Shown: positions 1 through 12,235 of the stretch, piece by piece
Numbering within the stretch: position 1 is the first letter of the stretch
How the letters are laid out: each line of letters starts with the position of its first letter
Source: Ligustrum vulgare
Taxonomy: Eukaryota > Streptophyta > Magnoliopsida > Lamiales > Oleaceae
NCBI GenBank assembly: GCA_963555705.1
Contig: OY743189.1
Span: 1,753,501 to 1,817,500 of the forward strand
Direction of reading: 5' to 3'
Length of the DNA stretch: 64,000 nucleotides
The notes under the pieces: model-generated
The model's database searches: none
The model's input: the letters and a program-made list of their open reading frames with translations, nothing else
Told to the model about the DNA's origin: nothing
Translations under genes and position numbers: made by a program

Positions 1-2
1 TT

Positions 3-1661
3 GAGACTAGTGAACCTCGAAGAAGCAAAAGATCTCGTAAAGAGAAAGTATTAGGACACGATGAAATTGATTCTCAAAGAATTTCCTTTTACTTGGTTGA
101 AGCAAGTAAGGAAGATATAGTAAGAACAATTCCATATGTTCTTTAAATTGATAGTGATCCTAAAATCTATAAAGAAACAATGACTTCTAGAGATAACACA
201 TTTTGGAAGGATGCTATTAATGATAAAATGGATTCTATAATGTCCAACAATACTTGGAAGATTGTTGATTTACCTGCTGGATCAAAAGCCATTGGTTGCA
301 AGTGGGTATTTCGAAGGAAATACAATATCGATGGTTCGATCCAAACCTATGAAGCAAAATTAGATGCTAAAGGTTTTCGACAAAAGGAAGGAATTGATTA
401 TTTTGACACTTATGCACCCGTTGCTAGGATTACTACTATTAGAATTCTATTTGCATTATCTTCTATATTTGATTTACATGTGCATCAAATGGATGTGAAG
501 AATGCATTTTTAAATGGAGAATTAGATGAAGAAGTTTACATGGAACAACTGGAAGGTTTTGTTCTTTCGGGAAATGAGAATAAAGTTTGTAAACTTGTTA
601 AATCACTATATGGTTTAAAACAAGCTCCTAAAAAATGGCATGAGAAATTTGATAATGCAATTATGTCTTTTGGTTTTTCACACAATGTGGTAGATAAATG
701 CTTATATATCAAAAGTTTTGATAAATATGTAATATTTGTGTGCTTATATGTGGACTAAATGTTGATTATAAGTAATCACATGGATGGAATAAAAGAAACG
801 AAGAGGTTTCTATCATCAACATTCAAAATGAAAGATCTTGGTCAAGTGGATACCATATTGGGTATAAAAGTGATCAAGAATGAGTTGGGGTATGCATTAT
901 TCCAATCACATTATATTGAGAATGTGATTGAAAAGTTCAAACATTTGAACATTAAAGAGGCAAATATTCCATTTGATTCAAGTATTAAATTTGTAAAGAA
1001 TGTTGAAAGGGTTATTGGACAACTCGAATATGCAAGGGCAATTGAGAGTCTAATGTATGCAGTTCAATGCACAAGACCGGATATTACATTTTCCGTGAGT
1101 AAACTTAGTAGGTTTACCAGCAATTCAAGTGTTGAGCATTGGAAAGCAATTGGAAGAGTTCTTGGTTATCTAAAGAGAACTAAAAACCTTAGACTTCAAT
1201 ATTCCAAGTTTCCAGCAATACTAGAAGGATATATCGATGCGAGTTGGATATCAAATGCTGGAGAAAATGCATCAACCTCGGGATGGTTGTTTACACTTGG
1301 AGGTGGTACTGTTTCTTGGAGATCAAAGAAATAAACAATGATCACACATTCCACCATGAAATCCGAGTTTGTTGCACTAGCCGAAACTGGAAAGAAAGCA
1401 GAGTGGCTTAAGGATCTTCTTTATGAAGTTCCACTAGATACGAAGAATGAGTCTTCAATATTTATACTATGCAATAGTCAAGCTACTCTAGCAAGGGCTT
1501 ATAACGAAGTCTACAATGGAAAATCTAGACATATGAGTCTCAGACATGATTACATAAGAAAATTAATAAAGGATGAAATAATATCACTTACCTATGTGAG
1601 GTCAAGTGAAAATTTGGCTGATCCATTCACAAAACCACTTACCAAAGAGTTGGTAAGATAA
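3..1661 (+). pseudogene. Ty1/copia polyprotein remnant: reverse transcriptase and RNase H
   Basis: One reading frame runs from the left edge to 1661 and encodes the C-terminal part of a copia Pol. The segment before the RT carries a basic RRSKRSRK stretch, usual in the integrase-RT linker. RT follows from about 180 (WVFRRKYN, then QMDVKNAFLNGELDEEVYM, then SLYGLKQAPKKWH). RNase H follows at about 1200-1660 (STMKSEFVALAETGKKAEWL, then NGKSRHMSLRHDYIRKLI). Three stops break the frame: 144-146, 756-758 and 1332-1334. The second falls at the YVDD catalytic box, directly after YVD, so the second catalytic aspartate is lost. Gag, protease and integrase lie beyond the left edge. Family assignment is certain, the lineage is not. 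The element cannot be autonomous. Confidence 0.95.
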
Positions 1662-2258
1662 ACATCGAGTAAGATGGGGCTAAAACTCCTATTACAAATT
1701 CACCAATAAAGGCAACCCTACCTGTCATTACGAAATCAGTAATTCACGGGTTCAAAGGGTAACAACAAGTCATTCGATAAGTGAATTGTTGCAGCACTTA
1801 GAAAATTAATTTAAATGCCCTATCCTAAGAATATAAGTGTTCGGGTAACTGTTTTGGAGGGTTGAATAAATCTTAAAGAAATTCAGTACTTAGTACAAGT
1901 GTCTTTAAAAGTTACCAAGACAATGTAAGAATTTCTCCTATGTGAACTTAGAAGTGGCGTCGCTTCAAGGAAAGTTTTGGAGTTATTTTCTGAAATGTTC
2001 ATGAACTTGGATGGGCGCAAGGCCATTAACGCGACAAAGTAAATTGTGTGGAACGTATTGAGCAAGAATGTTCACGTGTGTGATATCGCCGGTAATGTCA
2101 TAAGGGATAACTGGTTCAAAGCTAAGGCTATCTGGGATCTCGATATTACTTTGCAATATTAGCACTAATATAAGGTTAAAATCGAAAGATACCTCATTTT
2201 ATGCGTGACATCGTTTATGGTTCTAAGTTGAGTTCATATATATGAACAAGTGGAGGAT
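1662..2258 (+). other. Copia 3' untranslated spacer ending in polypurine tract
   Basis: Non-coding spacer between the RNase H stop and the 3' LTR. The last bases before the LTR (AAGTGGAGGAT, 2248-2258) form the polypurine tract that primes plus-strand synthesis in copia elements. I see no other coding signal. Confidence 0.7.
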
Positions 2259-3001
2259 TGTTATGAAAATGTTGTTCAAATATATATATAAAGTTGAAAA
2301 AGTGCAAGAACCGGTCTAAAATATAGAGAACCGGTCCAAAAAGTGCGAAAACCGGACCAAATACAAACTGAACGGACCAATTGGTCCAGACCGGAACTGG
2401 AGGTCCGGCCAAAGTGAAAAACCACGCGATCGCGTGGTTGAATGATTTTCGTCACTGTACAAAATTTCGGGGCATCACGCGATCCTGCGAGCCTCGTACC
2501 GCGCAATCGCGTGGTGTTAAAATATGACCGTTGGAGAATTTTTTTTCAGATTTTCTCATGCACATTTTCAACAATTTTTGGCACTCTTTTGTGAAGAGTT
2601 GCATGAACAACGAATTGGGGTGATGAAATTCTATAAATAGGGATAGAATTTATGATTTATATATACAATCTAACATCTATGCTTTGAGATTATCACCATT
2701 TACTTCTTGTTCTTCAAAATTAGAATCTCTCTCCAAAATTGCTCTTCTTGTTCCTATTCTCCAAGTTTATCAATTGTGCTATTTGATACTTGGTTTGAGA
2801 CTTGAAATCCACTAAAGCAATTTGCTTGGAGGCCCTTTAGCATTCTCATTACAAGATGACGCAAATTTCGTTTTTAGGATAGCATTCCTTGCGATTCAAG
2901 TCATTTTGTATTTTTGCTTTCTTCTTGATTCTTTGTTTTCAAGTTTGTGTCAAATTCATTTCAAGCGGATATTTAAACAAGAGAAAGAAATTTTCTCAAC
3001 A
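2259..3001 (+). repeat. Copia 3' LTR
   Basis: The LTR begins TGTTATGAAAA directly after the polypurine tract and is inferred to end TTTTCTCAACA, giving matching TGTT/AACA ends and about 743 bp. A TATA box, TATAAATAG, sits at 2632-2640, so U3 is upstream and R/U5 downstream. U3 holds repeated ACCGGTCC-like motifs at about 2305-2410 and a perfect 18-bp palindrome centred on CGATCG at 2421-2438. The partner 5' LTR lies outside the window, so the right boundary is inferred from the terminal inverted bases only. Confidence 0.75.
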
Positions 3002-4288
3002 GCAGTAACCTCCAGAAATCATTTAGCAGCAACCCGGTCTCAACTTCCATTTTAGTCTCCAGCAATTGAACCAGCTTTTCCAGCTTCTTCTTCAGCTCCC
3101 AACCGGCATTAACATCAGCTGCTGCGTCACCAGCAGCTTAGCACAGCAGCAGGAACCTCAAAGTAGCAGAAAACAACAAATATTCACAGGCAGCAGCTTG
3201 TCCAGAATTTCCAGTAAGCCGGCAGTGTCATCTTCTTCCTTGCAGCAATTGAACTCTGGTTTTTAACCAGCAGCAGTGACCTTCTCCAGGCTGCAGCAGC
3301 CGAGCAGCTCTCCCGGTTTTCCTCCTGTTTTCCTTGCAATCAGCAGCAGCTGCTGCACTTCCCTTCAAACCCGGCAGCACCTATATCGAGCTAGCAGCAG
3401 TAATCACCAGTCTGTTTAACCAACTGGCTGCTGTCCTCCACAGCACTAAGCTATGTCCTCTATCTATCTGTTAACCAATAAGTTCCAGCTGCGATTCCCA
3501 ATCGGCAGTACAAGTGTGTAGGCTGCTGTCACAAGCCCTTCCTTTCCATGCTGTTTTTTGTCACTTTCCAACTTCTCTGGTTCTTGCCATCACTTTACAG
3601 CATTTTCTTTCCTATTCCAGCACACTTTCCTGTTTTGTCCCAACCTTCCTTTCCTCTTTTTCTTTTCTGTTCTCTGTTATATATATATATATATATATAT
3701 ATCACACATTTTATAAATTTTGTACAATTTATTTCAAAATGCATTTTTATTTCATTGCACACATTTGCTCAAAATTTTCAATTAAAGTATGAATTTAGAA
3801 ACTAAATATGTGTGTAAAAACACATTTATCATACCCCCAAACTTCTTGAGCAAAATTATCTACTAATGCACTTAATTAAAAAAAAAAAAAAATTCAAAAC
3901 TTATCACACCCCCAAACTTCTCAGGATTGGAAATGTCACATCAAAACTACAAACAATTTCAAAACCTTAGTTTACAATTAATTTATACCTATTCAATGCA
4001 AAATTGATGTGTGTGTGTGAAGATTTATGCAAAATACCATGAAGTAACACATTGATTCAATTCCCAACCCTTGATGGTCAAATATTTCCTTTATTCTCTC
4101 GTAAGATGTACACCTTCCCCCAAACTTGATATTTTCTCTCTAAACCGAAGGTGCAATCCTAAGGTTGAAATAATGAATTAATCCTTACCCTCTCTAGTTT
4201 GGATAGGTCTCACAAATTGCATCTCAACAGGTCAACAAATAAGGATTCTCACATATTTTGATTGTTTCATCCACAAGGAATCAATTGG
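3002..4288. other. Non-coding spacer with CAG-rich tract and (TA)n
   Basis: No gene is supported. 3002-3450 is rich in CAGCAG-type trinucleotides on the plus strand. A (TA)n microsatellite lies at about 3678-3702. From 3830 to 4150 the phrase CCCCCAAACTT recurs three times, which suggests old repeat material I cannot classify. Confidence 0.5.
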
Positions 4289-6509
4289 TGTAGCGACCAA
4301 GAATTTTTACGCATTTAAGAATTTTTTCTAAAATTTAGAAAATCGTATCGCTACTATTTCACCCATTTATTTTTATTTTTACGTTAAAGTCGTGACGCGA
4401 TCGTTTAGCCAAGTTATAAATTTGGAGCTGAAATATGTAAATTTCAGTCCAATTTGACTTTACGTCCAATAAATTCAAAATCCATTTTTAAAATCCAAAT
4501 TTCATTTATCTATTTAATTATTTATTTTTTTTATTCAAATAAAATCTCCAGATAATCTTATTTCAAATTTGAGTCTATCATCCTAATTACAATTCAAATT
4601 TTAAATTCATCACTTATCTCTACAAATCATGAACACCGTCCTAGCCAACTTTCAATCAACCACTTCTATCACGAAAATCTATCTGCAGTTACAATTCGAA
4701 ACCAAACCAAAGATTATCTATCCAACCATTTTAATTCCCATTTCACGTTCAGACTCTTCTTCACGGCTCGACCTCTCAGTTCAGGTATGATAATGAAGAA
4801 TCCCTTTTTCAACTTCACCATCATCACCACCGCGACCAGCATCCATCGAGCCAACCCAAACACTGCAAGAAATGCACCCAACTTCAATCTATCACCACCG
4901 TGTACAGCAACCGAACCCAACCCACTGCCATTATTCCTCCAGAGAACGCCACCACAGCTGCAACACTCAGCCTGCAGCACCATAGCCAATCACCAATGAA
5001 TCACACTGCACCAACCAGCATCATCATCACCCAACCAATACCACTAGATGCAATCTGGCCAGCCACCAATCTGCAGCCATCAGACACCAGACAGCCACCA
5101 CCTCCATTCACCAACGAGCCTGCAGAAACCGCCATCACTGCCAAATCTCAACCTCACAACCTGCAACCACCACAGCCGAACCACCAACCACCACCAAGAC
5201 ACCACCTCTCACCGCCATTTCAAAACCCTCCGCAGTCTCACTACGAAAATCCCAAAATCAAACTCAAAACCCAAGAACTCAAGCACTTACCTTCAATCGC
5301 TGCCTGCTTGGCCGGAATATCGCCGGAAATCGCAATCTTCAGCCTGGGATTAACCGTCGATTCGCACACCGTCTCTCTCTCTGCTCTCCGATCTGAAATT
5401 GTAGAAAGAGAAATGAAATATTGTTATATATTTTGATTTTCCTAGAATTTGCACTTTAGTCCCTATGTTTTAAAATTTGTTTTATTTCAGTCCTTCAGCT
5501 TTAAACCTTTTAATTTCAGCCCTTAAGTTTTAAATGAGTTTAATCAGCCCTTCATTTTTAAAATCTGTTATTTCAACCCTATTATTTTGAGTTTCCGACC
5601 AACTTTTGAAAATTTACATTGTAGTCCCTCAAGTTTGAAATGTATTCGTTTAAGTCCTTCAGCTTTCAAAAATATTCATTTTAGTCCCTCAACTTTCAAA
5701 GATATTCATTTTAGTCCCTCAACTTCCAAAAATATTCATTTTAGTCCCTCAACTTTCAAATCATGAATTTCAGTCTCCAAATTGTAAATTATCATTTTTA
5801 AACTATAAATTTCAAAAGACTAATGTAACTTATGGGCTAGACGAAGCGTACGGAGATTTAAAGGATTTAAGTCGTTTCCCGCTCAACTTTGCACTCGTCG
5901 GATTTAAGGTAGACTCGCCCCCACCAATTGATTTATATTATAATTGCATGTGTTATGTGGATTTGTGTGATTTTGTGCTTAATTGCATGAGAAAAGAATA
6001 TCTCTTTTGATATAAAGAATTTTGTTATGCTGGGCATAACTTATCTGCTAGCCAAGAAAAGAAAAGAATGTGTTCATTTGCGTTCACTACGTGATGCCTA
6101 TGAATAAGAAAAGAATGTCACTACATTATTTGCATAATTTCTTATTCAATTATCTTGTAGATTAATTATTGGCGATGAATCTACTGAGTATTTCATTTTT
6201 GAAATGCTCAACACGTTATTTTAACAACTTTTGCAGATTTCGGAGACGATGGCGAGTGATGGGCAGTGACGGCAAATTACAAATTGATATTTTTTTTAAA
6301 AGTCGTGAACTTTGAAATGATTATTTCATTTTATCAAGAATTGTCATTTTTACAAATTTGTACGAAAATACTTATTCCATTTGAATTATCGCAAAACTTT
6401 TATTCGATAAATGCGATATTTAATATTTAAATCATTTTTCCGCAACAAAGTTTATTCAAGAATTTAGAAAGGTGACGTTCCCGCGCTCCTCGGAACTCGG
6501 GGCGTTACA
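4289..6509 (+). mobile_element. Solo LTR (2.2 kb, gypsy-type) with ATTGG target duplication
   Basis: The block begins TGTAGCGACC and ends GGGGCGTTACA, giving imperfect inverted ends TGTAGCG/CGTTACA. It is flanked by identical 5-bp direct repeats ATTGG at 4284-4288 and 6510-6514. No internal coding region lies between the ends, so this is a solo LTR left by LTR-LTR recombination. The first ~400 bp resemble the LTR start at 12236 and the minus-strand Tekay LTR ending at 59157, sharing TGTAGCGAC, CGCTAC-ATTTCA and a (T/C)TAGCCA core. Open frames inside, such as the proline- and glutamine-rich one at 4900-5436, are low-complexity LTR sequence rather than genes. A run at 5455-5770 repeats TTTAGTCCCTCAACTTTCAAA-like phrases. 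Confidence 0.9.
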
Positions 6510-6654
6510 ATTGGGTTATCATTGAAGGACTAATTCTTTTCAACGGGACTTAATCAAGACATTTATTGCGTCTTCTGTTTCATACACCGACTTTTTTCAT
6601 TTTTCATTTTATTTTTTATTTTTTTAAAGGCATTAGTGCGTCTTCTGTTTCATG

Positions 6655-6985
6655 CACGAGTGATGAAGATTGAGAAGATTTGGATTTGAAGACTGCGGCA
6701 TGTTACAACTTTGTTTGACAACAAATGTTCTTGCAAATATATATGGGATATTTGTTATGAAGGATCTGTGTGAAAAATTGGAAGAGTTGTATCAGATGAA
6801 GAGCGTGTCAAATAACTTGTATTTGAATGAGCGGTTTCATTCCTTGAGAATGAATGCAGGTATGAAAATCTTAGACTATTTTAGTGTTCTCAATGAGATT
6901 GTTTCTGAACTGGAATCTATTGGAGTTGACACAAGGTTACAGTTTGGTCACACAAAATTACAGTTCGATCACACAAGGTCATAGT
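6655..6985 (+). pseudogene. Copia gag fragment (UBN2-type)
   Basis: An open stretch (6670-6984) matches the middle of plant copia Gag: LQLCLTTNVLANI, then LCEKLEELYQMKSVSNNLYL, then HSLRMNAGMKILDYFSVLNEI and SELESIGV. This is the UBN2/retrotran_gag_2 core that builds the particle shell. It is about 100 residues long with no zinc knuckle and no Pol downstream. The reading frame runs straight into a 21-bp tandem repeat and stops. It is an isolated scrap of a different element from the one at the left edge. Confidence 0.85.
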
Positions 6986-7056
6986 TCGATCACATGAGGT
7001 CATAGTTCGATCACACGAGGTTATATTTTGATCATACGAGGTCACAGTTCGATCAA
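6931..7056 (+). repeat. 21-bp minisatellite, six copies
   Basis: Six head-to-tail units of exactly 21 bp start at 6931, 6952, 6973, 6994, 7015 and 7036, each close to ACAAGGTCACAGTTCGATCAC. As 21 is divisible by three, each unit encodes a seven-residue phrase like TRLQFDH in the gag frame. The third and fourth units carry TAG stops. The repeat begins right after the conserved SIGVD of gag. Confidence 0.9.
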
Positions 7057-7838
7057 AGTTACAAATTTAGCTTCAGAATTCACGCTACCCACCCCCTCCC
7101 TCCCCGAGTGAACTAGGATTGAATTAAGATATTTTGTCTTCAAAATTGGAGCCAATATTTAGAAGATCATTGATAACCCATAGTCGAATTCATCAATAAA
7201 TCCATTATTGTCTTCACCATACATCACCATTAGTCCACCACCAACTCACTGCCACCTCCACACCACTACCACCACCAACTCACCGCCACCTACACACCAC
7301 TATCATCAGATCTAACAACAACACACCACCAAACACAACAATCATGAGCCGCCTGCACCAACCTCGTCGCTACACCACCACCTCACAAAATCGTACCTCC
7401 ACCGTTGTTGCTAATGCTAGTACCACACCATCACCTCCAGTAGTAGCAGCACCATCATTACTGCACCACTATTGCCAACATCACACCCTCACCACATCCC
7501 GTTGCACACCTTCAAACCACAAACTCTTGCACCACCACTGCAAAGCACACCGCACACAAATCACTAATATCGATGCCGCAATCTCAAATTAGATTTCTGC
7601 GAACTAAATTTCAACCAGTACTTTCGATTTTTGTGAACTCAAATCAGATTCCAATCCAATGGAACTACTAGCTCCGATTCAGATATTCATTCCAGCGCAC
7701 AGAAAGCGCCATTATGGGGCAGCGCGCAGCAGGCACACGCGTGCCTATTGTACATATGTGAGGAAACCCAAGCTTTGCGAGGCCACCACTACGTTGTCGC
7801 TGCTACGCCTGAGAGGCCACCGCTACGTTGCCGGTGGC

Positions 7839-7916
<78 letters not shown>

Positions 7917-8181
7917 ACTCGATTGTTGTAATAGGGGAGAGAGAGGTTGTATGAGAGTATAATTTTATTTTTTAGGAACAAAATATTTAATTAATAATTG
8001 CTAATTTGGTAATTAGAACCTGATTTTTAGAAAAATAAACTTCACCAACTCATTTTTAAAGTTGAATCTTAGTATCTAGGACTCCATGTAATTTCTCCAT
8101 TGATTAATATAGGTTTGGACCATTTTCTTTCCTCTCTTCCACCTCGTAGACCTCCTCTCTCCATCCCTTGCATCTCAACAC
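7057..8181. other. Unassigned segment, CCA-rich, with (GA)n
   Basis: 7200-7560 is rich in CACCACCA/CCACCT phrases and gives long but compositionally biased frames in both strands. I do not call these genes. This segment was contiguous with 11078-12235 before the LTR at 8182-11072 inserted. I recognise no homology in the joined segment. Confidence 0.4.
7841..7915 (+). repeat. (GA)n microsatellite
   Basis: An uninterrupted GA dinucleotide run of about 75 bp. It creates artificial Arg-Glu repeat frames at 7659-7954 that are not genes. Confidence 0.98.
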
Positions 8182-11072
8182 TGTAACACCCCAAGTTCAA
8201 AGATCTTAAACATGGGCGTGTTAACTTCCATTCACATTATATGCGGAAATAAATCGTTTAAACATTAAAATTTTTATTTATCTATTATAAAATTTTACAA
8301 AAATTTCGGCAGAGTCTCTTCTATAACTTGGACATAGCCAACTTGTAGAGAGACATCATACCTACAATACATATATAATTCTCAACCTAAATCCAACATT
8401 CAACATCCAACCAAAATTCAAAAATGTAACTCCAACATAAATTCCCAAACTCCTCAACAATAATACCATGAAGAAAAATTTATAAATTCCTGAAACATAG
8501 TATGAACTAATCACGGGAAATACCATACTTATTTTAACTAAGAACCGACAAACTAATTCAAAATGATTCATCAATTTAAAAGAATAACCAATAAAATAAT
8601 TGGTGAAATCCATTGATTCGTTTCTAAAAGGAATGAAATTACGAGTATTGTCCGAGTCAGCCGCCAAATGCTCTCCTCGGATCATCTAACTTTTATCACC
8701 TGAAATGTTGGGGAGGGATTGGGGTGAGCTAAAGTTCAGTAAGTAAACTTTATGCATGAAATGCATGCTTATGACATGAATGCTTTAAAAATTCCATATA
8801 TGTATCCCCATTTACTTTACTTTCTAGAACTTTCAAACTTTCACTTCATTTCAAAACTTTCACTTCATTTCCATCGTGAGCTCAATTGGTGTAACTTCTA
8901 GTCAATCAGATAACAGTGGAAAATTTCTTATTTGGAACCAGATTAACATTCACATTTCCACCGCAAAGCGGTTTAACATTCACTTTTCCACCGCAAAGCG
9001 GTTTAACAGTCCACCGTAAACGGTTGAACATTCCGTCGCAAAGCGATTTAATTCGGGTACGTCGGTCCCCCGCCCCCCATTTTCCACTCGCAACTTTCAT
9101 GAACTAGAAGTACACCCATTCATTCTAAAAAAAAACTTGGGATACATAACTTTTAAACAAACTTGCACCTTGACACATTTCTTTCATTTAAAAACATTTG
9201 ACTTCCCAATTTCGATGCCAATGCATGCTTGATGATGCAATGACATGATAATGTGCATACTTGAACATTTTTCTCAATAACATATACTTTCATGAAGTAA
9301 ATGAAATTCATCAAAGCAAGTAAGTTGCAAGACAGTCATTTACACATTTCACATTTACATTCAACTTCTATAAAAAATAGGGGGAAGTTTACTTACTTGA
9401 CGTCCTTAGCATTTACTGTTATCTGGATTTGCAAGTAGAGGAACATCGGCTGCTCGTGACGTCAATGTATCAAAATCCTAGTTGTACCCATTCATTTAAT
9501 AAAATATATTTTTAGTTCAAAATCACATTTTAAACTCTAAGCAAGGTTAAGACTTCTATTTCATTCACAATTTAATCCCAAACGTGACCTTACGCTAGGT
9601 CCAACACACAACACCATATTCGAAATAAGATGTCAATTTCAATGTACTTTAGAAAGCTTTTCTTATCTATTAATTCAAACTCAAATTAAGAATTATAGAA
9701 CTTAACTTTACCAAATTATTCAATTAATATTCTAAATATTAATAAATTTGAAAATCTCAAATTAACTCAACGTTCAAAAATTTCAATTAAACTAACTGAA
9801 ATTACAACTCTAACCGTTTGGAAATCTGAAATTCTCAATTTACCCAAACTAGTAGAAACTCAATTAAAACGAACTCAAAATTAAACGAAGTATTTTTCAA
9901 AAATTCTAAATTTGAAAATTATCATTATACTTCAAACTTTAACCAAATAATTAACAAAGCTATAGTTTTTTTTTTTATAATTTTTGAAAATCTGAAACAT
10001 ACTAATCCAGGCTCCAAATAAAATTCTCAAATTAATAATTTAAGATTCAAAAATCTAAACAAAATCAAAATATGAAACTTTAACTAAACCTATAAAATTC
10101 CAGTTTAAAATTATATAAACTATACACACACATATTTACATTAGTCCAACGCTAATTTCAACATCATGAAATTCGAAATTAATTAATACCCAATCTGAAA
10201 AAAATCTTCACATACATGATATATATATACTGTCATCATAAGCCCCAAATTTCGAAATCAACAAGTAACATATGAACTTTAATCCAACTTTGAAATATGA
10301 AATTACATATGTATACCAAAATCTGAAATTTACTAATGTATATATATCTATATACATGAAATTGATATACACCTTTTATCTATAATTTGTGTATGTAAAA
10401 GTGTGTGTTTTGTGTGAAAAATTGTGTGGCTGTGTGCGTGCGTTGTGTGCGCGTGCCTGTCGAGAAAAAGGGCGGAGGAAGGGCTTACCGGTGGAGGTGC
10501 ACGGTGGTGGTGGCCGGCGACCAAGGGAGAAGCCGAGAGAGAGAGAGAGAGATAGAGAATTGAGGGAGAGACGAGAGAGCTGAGTGTGAGAGTGAGAGAT
10601 CGAGAGCGCGAGAGGCAGGGGACGAGGAGTGAGGCGAGAGTTGAGAGTGAGATGTCGATTGCGAGAGTGAGGGTTAGGTTTAAATGTTTAACTTTTGGTA
10701 AATTGCAATTCAGTCCCTCAACTCTCATAAATTAGTAATTTAAGTTCATGACCTTCAAATAAAATTCCAAAGTGTCACCAAAATTTTCCCAACTTCAATT
10801 TAATGCAATTTAGGCAATTTACTACTCAATTAAAATAGAAATGGCAAGTAACAATTAAAATAAATAATTAGACATAGAATGATACGTAAAGAAAAACATT
10901 ATAAACATTTTAATTGTCACATTGATCGAGACGACTTCCAAATCCCTTCACTGTAAAAAAAATATAATTCAAATATGAACACTAATAATAATCAATTACA
11001 TAATTTAAAACGGTACCAATAAAATTACGTGAAATTCAAGAAAGCATGTAAAATGAAAAAAATGGTTTTACA
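8182..11072 (-). mobile_element. Solo LTR (2.9 kb, minus strand) with AACAC target duplication
   Basis: Read on the plus strand the block starts TGTAACACCCC and ends GGTTTTACA. On the minus strand it is TGTAAAACC to GGGGTGTTACA. Five-base direct repeats AACAC flank it at 8177-8181 and 11073-11077. No coding region is inside, so it is a solo LTR. A cluster of about 30-bp repeats at 8938-9052 each holds the small hairpin CCGCAAAGCGG. The phrase GGGGTGAG-CAGTAAG at about 8715-8745 also appears in the Tekay LTR at about 57285, suggesting a related gypsy lineage. An open frame at 10348-10728 (minus) comes from GA-rich low complexity and is not a gene. Confidence 0.88.
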
Positions 11073-11077
11073 AACAC

Positions 11078-12235
11078 TCTCTCAACAGCCACCATGAACC
11101 CTCCGTTAGAAACCTAGTCATCGACTCCTCTAGGACTTCCATCAACATTTACCTCTACCACAACGATCTCCACCACCATCGCACATATTCATCTGAACCA
11201 CCCTCCTCCGATGCTGAAGTCGTCCTCACCCTCATCCATTGTATGGGTACAATTTTATATTTTATTTACTTTTGTGCATAATTTTTTTTATTTTTTGTTT
11301 AAATTTTTGATTTGCCTTTTGGTTACATATAGATTACTTTTCTTTATAGAACTCACCTCAAGTCGTAGAGTCCTAGTAAAGTATTTCTGTTCTTTAATTT
11401 TGTTTTGCTGCAAAAAATCATGTTGACATTCCCGTTGCAGTTTCACGATTAGGTTTTTAGGGTTTTAGATGAATTAAATTAATGGTATTTGCGAGTTTGA
11501 ATCTAAATTAATGGTATTTGCGAGTTTGCTTCTTTTATTCAATTCGATTTTTATGTTTTCTTCAGTACTTTGTTTTGTTCTTTTATGATATGAGTTCTAG
11601 CCTTCTTGATAGTTTGTGGGTTTTTTTATTCAATTTAATTTTTTTCTTGCCCGTCTTCATGTGAAAAGATCTAATATTTGACTATTTTTTGTGTTGAGTT
11701 TCTGTGTTTAGGTTGCTGTTGCACATACAATTGGGCATGTAGCAACTGCTATGTGTGTGTCGAAAGTAGCTGTTTCATTTACTCACATAGTCAAGAGCGT
11801 TGAACTGAGCTCAACTTTAACGTGACTGATAAATGTTTTATCTTTGTGTAACATTTGTAGTTTTTTAGGTTTATCGGCCTTGATTGGTTTTCAGTTTTTT
11901 TTTTTTTTTGTTTATATTCAATTTGCTAAGAAAATGAGTAATGTGAGTGAAAATCATTTGAAAAAACTTGATCAAGTTTTTTTTTTAGTTCATGAAATGG
12001 TGGTTATCTTCTTGTAAGTACGTGAATTCTTGTGAAAGTAAATGATCAATTTGGTTGTTTATGGTCTTTTTGATAAGTGAATTAGGTTATTGGGGTCTTG
12101 AATGTAAATTGCAAGTGTTTGGGTATTTTTCTAATGTTTTATATGGTTATTGGCTATCACCATCAGGTTTTATGGGGGCCATGATATCAAATTTGGAGTT
12201 TGTTTTCCGAAATATATTTTCCAAGAGGGCAGGAA
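11078..12235. other. Unassigned segment between two LTR blocks
   Basis: This continues the CCA-rich host segment interrupted at 8181. AT-rich with T runs (11884-11908). Short frames only. At 11110-11240 a plus-strand frame ends near a GT that could be a splice donor, but I recognise no protein. Confidence 0.35.

Noticed and set aside
331..341. GGTTCGATCC resembling a tRNA T-loop
   Set aside because: It lies inside the copia RT coding frame, and no acceptor or anticodon stems are present around it.
4900..5436. 178-residue proline/glutamine-rich open frame
   Set aside because: It lies within a solo LTR and reflects CCA-rich composition; overlapping frames on both strands are equally long.
6931..7056. 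Regular direct repeats, CRISPR-like at first glance
   Set aside because: Units abut without spacers and encode a gag-frame heptad; this is a minisatellite in a plant genome.
7659..7954. Arg-Glu repeat proteins
   Set aside because: Artefact of the (GA)n microsatellite.
10348..10728. 126-residue Ser/Leu-rich frame on the minus strand
   Set aside because: Inside the AACAC-flanked solo LTR, generated by GA-rich sequence.
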